This document shows positions 60,457 to 64,000 of a stretch of DNA of 64,000 bases, in pieces. How positions within the stretch are numbered: the first letter of the stretch is position 1; each line of letters begins with the position of its first letter. A program made the translations under genes and the position numbers. Where the stretch lies: NCBI RefSeq assembly GCF_006210265.1, contig NZ_VCNC01000003.1, positions 558,001 through 622,000 of the forward strand, written 5' to 3'. Below the pieces are notes generated by a model. The model worked only from the letters and a program-made list of their open reading frames with translations. It made no database searches and was not told where the DNA came from. Source of the stretch: Desulfovibrio sp. UCD-KL4C. GTDB taxonomy: Bacteria > Desulfobacterota > Desulfovibrionia > Desulfovibrionales > Desulfovibrionaceae.

Positions 60457-61394
60457 ACGAACGACTCTACACAGAACCGTGGCGTTTTGATTTCTGGCAG
60501 GCAGTGCGCATTTTACGCAGCCTGACAAAGGGAGAAGTGTGCACCGATAGTCCCGAGGATGAGGCTATCCGTTTCACAGCCAGAGTCTCGCAGGCTTTTC
60601 CGGCAAGTGAGCTGTATTCAGCAAAAATTGAAGAAGATAAAGGAGCGTTGCAGGTTAACTTTATAGGGCTTGCAGGTGCGCACGGCCCATTGCCTGCCCC
60701 AGTAACAGACTTAATAATGGAGCGCATCCGTGTCGGTGATACAGGATTGAGGGATTTTTTGGACCTGTTCAACAATCGTCTTATTTCCTTGTATTATAAT
60801 GCGATTGTTAAGCTGCACCCAGGAAGAGGAGCTGATCCGCATCCTTCCGAAAGTCCTTTTGCCCAGTACGCTTACGCTATAGCGGGTATGGGGACAGAAG
60901 GACTCCGTACATCACCAGTTTCGGAAGCTCCGGGCGGGGCTGGAGTTCCGGATGCTTCACTCCTGCGGCATGCCGCTCTCTTTGCTACACATCCTCGTTC
61001 GGCTGTTGGACTAGAAATGTTAGTGGCAGATCATTTTGAGATTCCGGCAAAGGTCATCCCTTTCCGAGGGGGCTGGTTGACCATTGAGCCGGAAGACCGA
61101 ACACGCATAGGTCCGTTCGGTCAGAATCAAACACTCGGTGATGATGCGGTGCTCGGCAATAAGGCATGGGATCAATCCTCAGGTTTTACCCTTGTGCTCG
61201 GACCGCTCACGGCAGATCAATATAAAAATTTCCTGCCCTGTCCGGCGGGCAACTGCCGAACTTTGTTACTCGAACTTGTAAGGTTTTACGTGGGGGAAGG
61301 TATGGAATGCAGTGTGGAATTGTTGCTTAAGGATGGTGAGCATATTGATATGCGGCTTGGGTTTGGTGGGGATGGGTGGTTGGGGTGGGTGTAA
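60420..61394 (+). CDS. tssG: T6SS baseplate protein TssG
   Basis: The 324-residue protein has TssG features: PWRFDFWQAVRILRSL, IRFTARVSQAFPASEL, VNFIGLAGAHGPLPAPVTDL, FLDLFNNRLISLYY and the late FTLVLGPLTADQYKNFLP. I start at ATG 60420 (MAADNRMSARPL), placed behind GGGAG; an ATG nine bases earlier is too close to that site. It overlaps tssF. It is the last of the conserved structural genes in the block. Confidence 0.93.
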   Translation: MAADNRMSARPLNERLYTEPWRFDFWQAVRILRSLTKGEVCTDSPEDEAIRFTARVSQAFPASELYSAKIEEDKGALQVNFIGLAGAHGPLPAPVTDLIMERIRVGDTGLRDFLDLFNNRLISLYYNAIVKLHPGRGADPHPSESPFAQYAYAIAGMGTEGLRTSPVSEAPGGAGVPDASLLRHAALFATHPRSAVGLEMLVADHFEIPAKVIPFRGGWLTIEPEDRTRIGPFGQNQTLGDDAVLGNKAWDQSSGFTLVLGPLTADQYKNFLPCPAGNCRTLLLELVRFYVGEGMECSVELLLKDGEHIDMRLGFGGDGWLGWV

Positions 61395-61496
61395 TCGAAA
61401 ATCTAATATGCCTGTCTTAAAAAGGTCGTAGCAGATTCAATGATAGAAACATGATAACAAATTATATTAATAACATAAACTGCATGAGATATAACT

Positions 61497-62384
61497 ATGC
61501 CAACAATAATTCCCAATAAAATTCATTTTATATGGGTTGGAAATCCACTCCCATTTGAACAAGCACGTAATTTTGTTAAATGGGCAATAGAAAACCCCCG
61601 CTACGAGGGCGTTTGGCTTTGGACAAACAAATATAATATAGAAGTAAATTTAAATATATTAAAAAAAATATTAAATATAGATCAAAGAGTGGAGGAAGTT
61701 GTCATATCAAGTAATATAGAAGGGATAGACCTGCAAATAAGTATAAAACCGGACCTTGGCGCTCGTATATTTATACGATCAATTGAGAGTTTGCCTCCTT
61801 TGGAAGGAAGCGAAAAGTATCTTTCTAAAGCACTTGGTGAGTGGAAAAACTATGGAATGGCGAGTGACATACTGCGCATATGGGTGCTGTACCAGGAAGG
61901 TGGGATCTATATGGATTTTGACACTTATTCTACTGGAGGGTCTCTTTCTACTGGTATAAGAGCTCCGAGAGATATCCTTTTTGGACAATGGGATTATAAA
62001 GAAAGAGGAGTAGATGGAAAGCTTGTAAATGCCGTAATTGCAGCATCACAATCTAGCGATGAGCTTAAATTACTAGCAGGATTTATGAAGAGAAGACTAG
62101 ATGAAGTCATTCCAGATTCTAAAGCACAAACGGATCTTGCAACTATAGACGAACTTCGTGTTCAAATTAGAACTAAAAAAGATGAATTGAGCTTGTTGCA
62201 GCGGAAATTGCGAGATAGCTTGGAGCCCTTAACACTATCAACAACAGGACCAGACTCTTTGGCGGAATGGTTTTATGAGCAAAAAAAAATGTGGCCTCAA
62301 GGTGATGAAACTATTCCTTACTCGTTTCAAAGGCAATCCGGTTATAACTTGCGGATAGAATCTGAAAACACATGGCTTAGATAG
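61497..62384 (+). CDS. clostridial-toxin-type (TcdA/TcdB, GT44-like) glycosyltransferase, candidate T6SS effector
   Basis: The 295-residue protein opens with IPNKIHFIWVGNPLPFEQAR, the sugar-nucleotide-binding start seen in TcdB-type and DXD sugar-transfer domains. It continues with YGMASDILRIWVLYQEGGIY at residues 119-138 followed by the DXD motif Asp140-Phe-Asp142. In TcdA/TcdB the same block (ASDILR, then L, GG, Y, DxD) binds UDP-glucose and manganese. A late TTGPDSLAEWFYEQ motif is also typical. No signal peptide or membrane helix is present. The gene is clearly more A+T rich than tssG and vgrG on either side, suggesting separate acquisition. It lies between tssG and vgrG, the classical place for a cargo effector. 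Ribosome site weak. Target and immunity partner unknown. Confidence 0.78.
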   Translation: MPTIIPNKIHFIWVGNPLPFEQARNFVKWAIENPRYEGVWLWTNKYNIEVNLNILKKILNIDQRVEEVVISSNIEGIDLQISIKPDLGARIFIRSIESLPPLEGSEKYLSKALGEWKNYGMASDILRIWVLYQEGGIYMDFDTYSTGGSLSTGIRAPRDILFGQWDYKERGVDGKLVNAVIAASQSSDELKLLAGFMKRRLDEVIPDSKAQTDLATIDELRVQIRTKKDELSLLQRKLRDSLEPLTLSTTGPDSLAEWFYEQKKMWPQGDETIPYSFQRQSGYNLRIESENTWLR

Positions 62385-62394
62385 CATCGCACTC

Positions 62395-64000
62395 ATGACC
62401 AACATAACTACCCTAACCACCCCTCTAGGCACAGATAAACTAATCCTAGACTCCATAACCGGACAGGAATCACTGTCCGAGCCGTTTGCCTTTTCTGTGT
62501 CCGCAAACAGCAAAGATAACGCACTTGATTTCAAATCAATAGTAGGCAAGGACGTTTCAGTAGCTATTCAACTGCCGGACGGAAAATCAGACAGATATAT
62601 CAACGGGGTGGTAACACGCTTTACCATGGGGCTTAGTACCGTGGAAGCAACGCATTACACGCTGGAACTGCGCCCGTGGCTGTGGCTTATGAATATGCAG
62701 GCGGACTGCGCAGTGTTCCAGAACATAAGCGTGCCAGATATAGTTAAAAAAGTGTGCAACGATGCAGGGTATACGGACATAAGCGATAAGCTCACTGGAA
62801 GTTATGACCCGCGCGAATATACGGTGCAATATAATGAAACAGCTTTTGCCTTTGTCTCCCGCTTAATGGAAGAGGAAGGCATTTTTTATTTTTTTACTCA
62901 TACAGCCGATGCCCATACCATGGTTCTGGCAGACAGTGCTGATACTTTCACCGATTGTGAGCAATCGGATTCGCTGACATTTCATGCTAAAAACGTAAGC
63001 AATATTCCTGCTAAGCAAATTACTGATGTATCTCTTTCCCAGCGGACTATTACCGGAAAATACGGCACAGGTGACTATAATTTTGAAACCCCTGATACGG
63101 ATCTGACTTCCACGGCGGCAGGAACAAGCAGCCGGATGATATATGAATATCCTGCGGGTTACACCGTCAAAAGCACGGGGGAAACCATTGCAGGTAGAAG
63201 ACTCGATGGTCTGGAAGCAAACGAGAAGGTCCTTTCCTCTTCCTCTCCTGCATCCGGTCTCTGCGCTGGTGGAACTTTTACCGTAACAAAACATGATCGG
63301 CGTGATATCAATGCCAAATGGGCTGTTACTGCACTATCCATTTCAGCTTCCACTGAGCATTGCAGATACGGTGTCACCGCCATTCCCGCAGAAACTACGT
63401 ACCGTCCTGTCAGTACTTTTCCTAAACCGAGAGTTCCGGGTCCGCTTACAGCTGAGGTCACAGGTAAAGCGGGGGAAGAAATCTGGACTGATAAGTACGG
63501 GCGCATCAAGGTTCAATTTTTTTGGGACAGGCTTGGTAAGAAGGATGAAAACACCTCTTGCTGGGTGCGGGTAGCACAGCCGTGGGCCGGTAAAGCGTAT
63601 GGAGCACTCTTTTTGCCACGCATAGGACATGAGGTGGTTGTCAGTTTTATCAACGGTGATCCTGATAAGCCGCTTGTTACGGGCGCGGTATATAACGCAA
63701 ACCAGACTGTGCCTTACGCTCTACCGGATAACGCTACCCGAACAGTTATCAAAACCAATTCCAGCAAGGACGCTCAAGGGTCTAATGAGTTGCGCTTTGA
63801 GGATAAGGCTGGTGAGGAAGAACTGTTCATTCATGCGCAAAAGGATATGAATACTACCATTGAAAACGAACGTACTACTACCATCAAAAAGGCTAATGAT
63901 ACCCTGACTTTGGAAGAGGGTAACCGTTCTTTGGACATCCAGAAAGGAACTGAGACCCACCATGTAATGGGTACACGCAGTGTTACGGTGGAAGATGCTG
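62395..64000 (+). CDS. vgrG: T6SS spike protein VgrG (TssI), 5' part
   Basis: The frame from ATG 62395 is open to the end of the window (535 codons), so the C terminus is missing. The visible part follows VgrG: TTPLGTDKLILDSITGQESL, WLWLMNMQADCAVFQNISVP, FAFVSRLMEEEGIFYFFTHT (gp27-like domain), then VPGPLTAEVTGKAGEEIWTD, KYGRIKVQFFWDRLGKKDEN, CWVRVAQPWAGKAYGALFLP and RIGHEVVVSFINGDPDKPLV (gp5-like OB fold and spike needle). It starts 10 bases after the glycosyltransferase stop, without a clear ribosome site. Whether an effector domain is fused at the C terminus cannot be seen. Confidence 0.95.
   Translation, partial: MTNITTLTTPLGTDKLILDSITGQESLSEPFAFSVSANSKDNALDFKSIVGKDVSVAIQLPDGKSDRYINGVVTRFTMGLSTVEATHYTLELRPWLWLMNMQADCAVFQNISVPDIVKKVCNDAGYTDISDKLTGSYDPREYTVQYNETAFAFVSRLMEEEGIFYFFTHTADAHTMVLADSADTFTDCEQSDSLTFHAKNVSNIPAKQITDVSLSQRTITGKYGTGDYNFETPDTDLTSTAAGTSSRMIYEYPAGYTVKSTGETIAGRRLDGLEANEKVLSSSSPASGLCAGGTFTVTKHDRRDINAKWAVTALSISASTEHCRYGVTAIPAETTYRPVSTFPKPRVPGPLTAEVTGKAGEEIWTDKYGRIKVQFFWDRLGKKDENTSCWVRVAQPWAGKAYGALFLPRIGHEVVVSFINGDPDKPLVTGAVYNANQTVPYALPDNATRTVIKTNSSKDAQGSNELRFEDKAGEEELFIHAQKDMNTTIENERTTTIKKANDTLTLEEGNRSLDIQKGTETHHVMGTRSVTVEDA

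Noticed and set aside
1-64000. CRISPR arrays, tRNA and rRNA genes, phage attachment sites
   Set aside because: No regularly spaced repeats, tRNA cloverleaf with CCA or rRNA sequence was recognised anywhere in the window.

Overview
The window looks like a chromosomal segment of a mesophilic sulfate-reducing bacterium of the Desulfovibrionales type (Desulfovibrio, Maridesulfovibrio or relatives), moderately A+T rich. The main pointers are the end of a Qrc menaquinone-reductase operon at the left edge, an HcpR-type regulator beside a class I hybrid-cluster protein (hydroxylamine reductase), a very small sirohaem/4Fe-4S reductase-like protein, a one-cluster ferredoxin, a cysteine synthase/CysRS-like fusion, and a split acetyl-CoA carboxylase locus. 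These assignments come from reading motifs by eye. No database search was run.

Layout. 1-2.8 kb: end of qrcB, then qrcC and qrcD. 2.8-6.8 kb: a decayed GNAT fragment, then (minus strand) an ABC exporter with a very large insertion in its ATPase domain, a cyclic-nucleotide-binding partner and a small secreted protein. 7-8 kb: an RsbW-like kinase and an RsbV-like STAS protein. 8-18.8 kb: a large MscS-family channel preceded by a possible 50-aa coupled ORF, aroK-aroC, a YbjQ-like protein, a hybrid histidine kinase, nadE and a REC-HDOD protein. 19-28.4 kb: an envelope cluster (GT39 glycosyltransferase, PAP2 phosphatase, a small acidic protein), a DUF115/Maf-type protein, the CysK-CysRS-like fusion and a CHASE2 adenylate cyclase. 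28.9-34.4 kb: cheV, then the nitrosative-stress/redox island (hcpR, mini sulfite-reductase-like protein, ferredoxin, hcp, Fe-S protein). Two promoters there carry near-identical HcpR-like palindromes at the same distance from the -10 box. 34.5-46.2 kb: a Bmp-type binding protein overlapping a diguanylate cyclase, a FlgO-like lipoprotein, a purine nucleoside phosphorylase, motA-motB-PilZ, biotin carboxylase, an AccA-AccD fusion, a biotinyl-domain protein, a small conserved protein and ssb.

46.3-47.2 kb is a wrecked IS3-family element with an internal deletion and several in-frame stops. It marks the border of an accessory block. From 47.6 kb to the right edge is a type VI secretion locus in one direction: tssJ-K-L-M-A-B-C-hcp-E-F-G, then an A+T-rich gene for a clostridial-toxin-type (TcdA/TcdB, GT44-like) glycosyltransferase, then vgrG, which runs off the window. 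The glycosyltransferase, placed between the baseplate genes and the spike, is the best candidate for a new system component: a T6SS effector that would glycosylate a target-cell protein. No clpV/tssH, PAAR or immunity gene is visible before the window ends.

Signalling is dense. Second-messenger genes (class III cyclase, cyclic-nucleotide-binding protein, GGDEF, PilZ) and partner-switching, chemotaxis and HDOD proteins are scattered between metabolic genes. Most operons end in clear rho-independent hairpins, which are listed.
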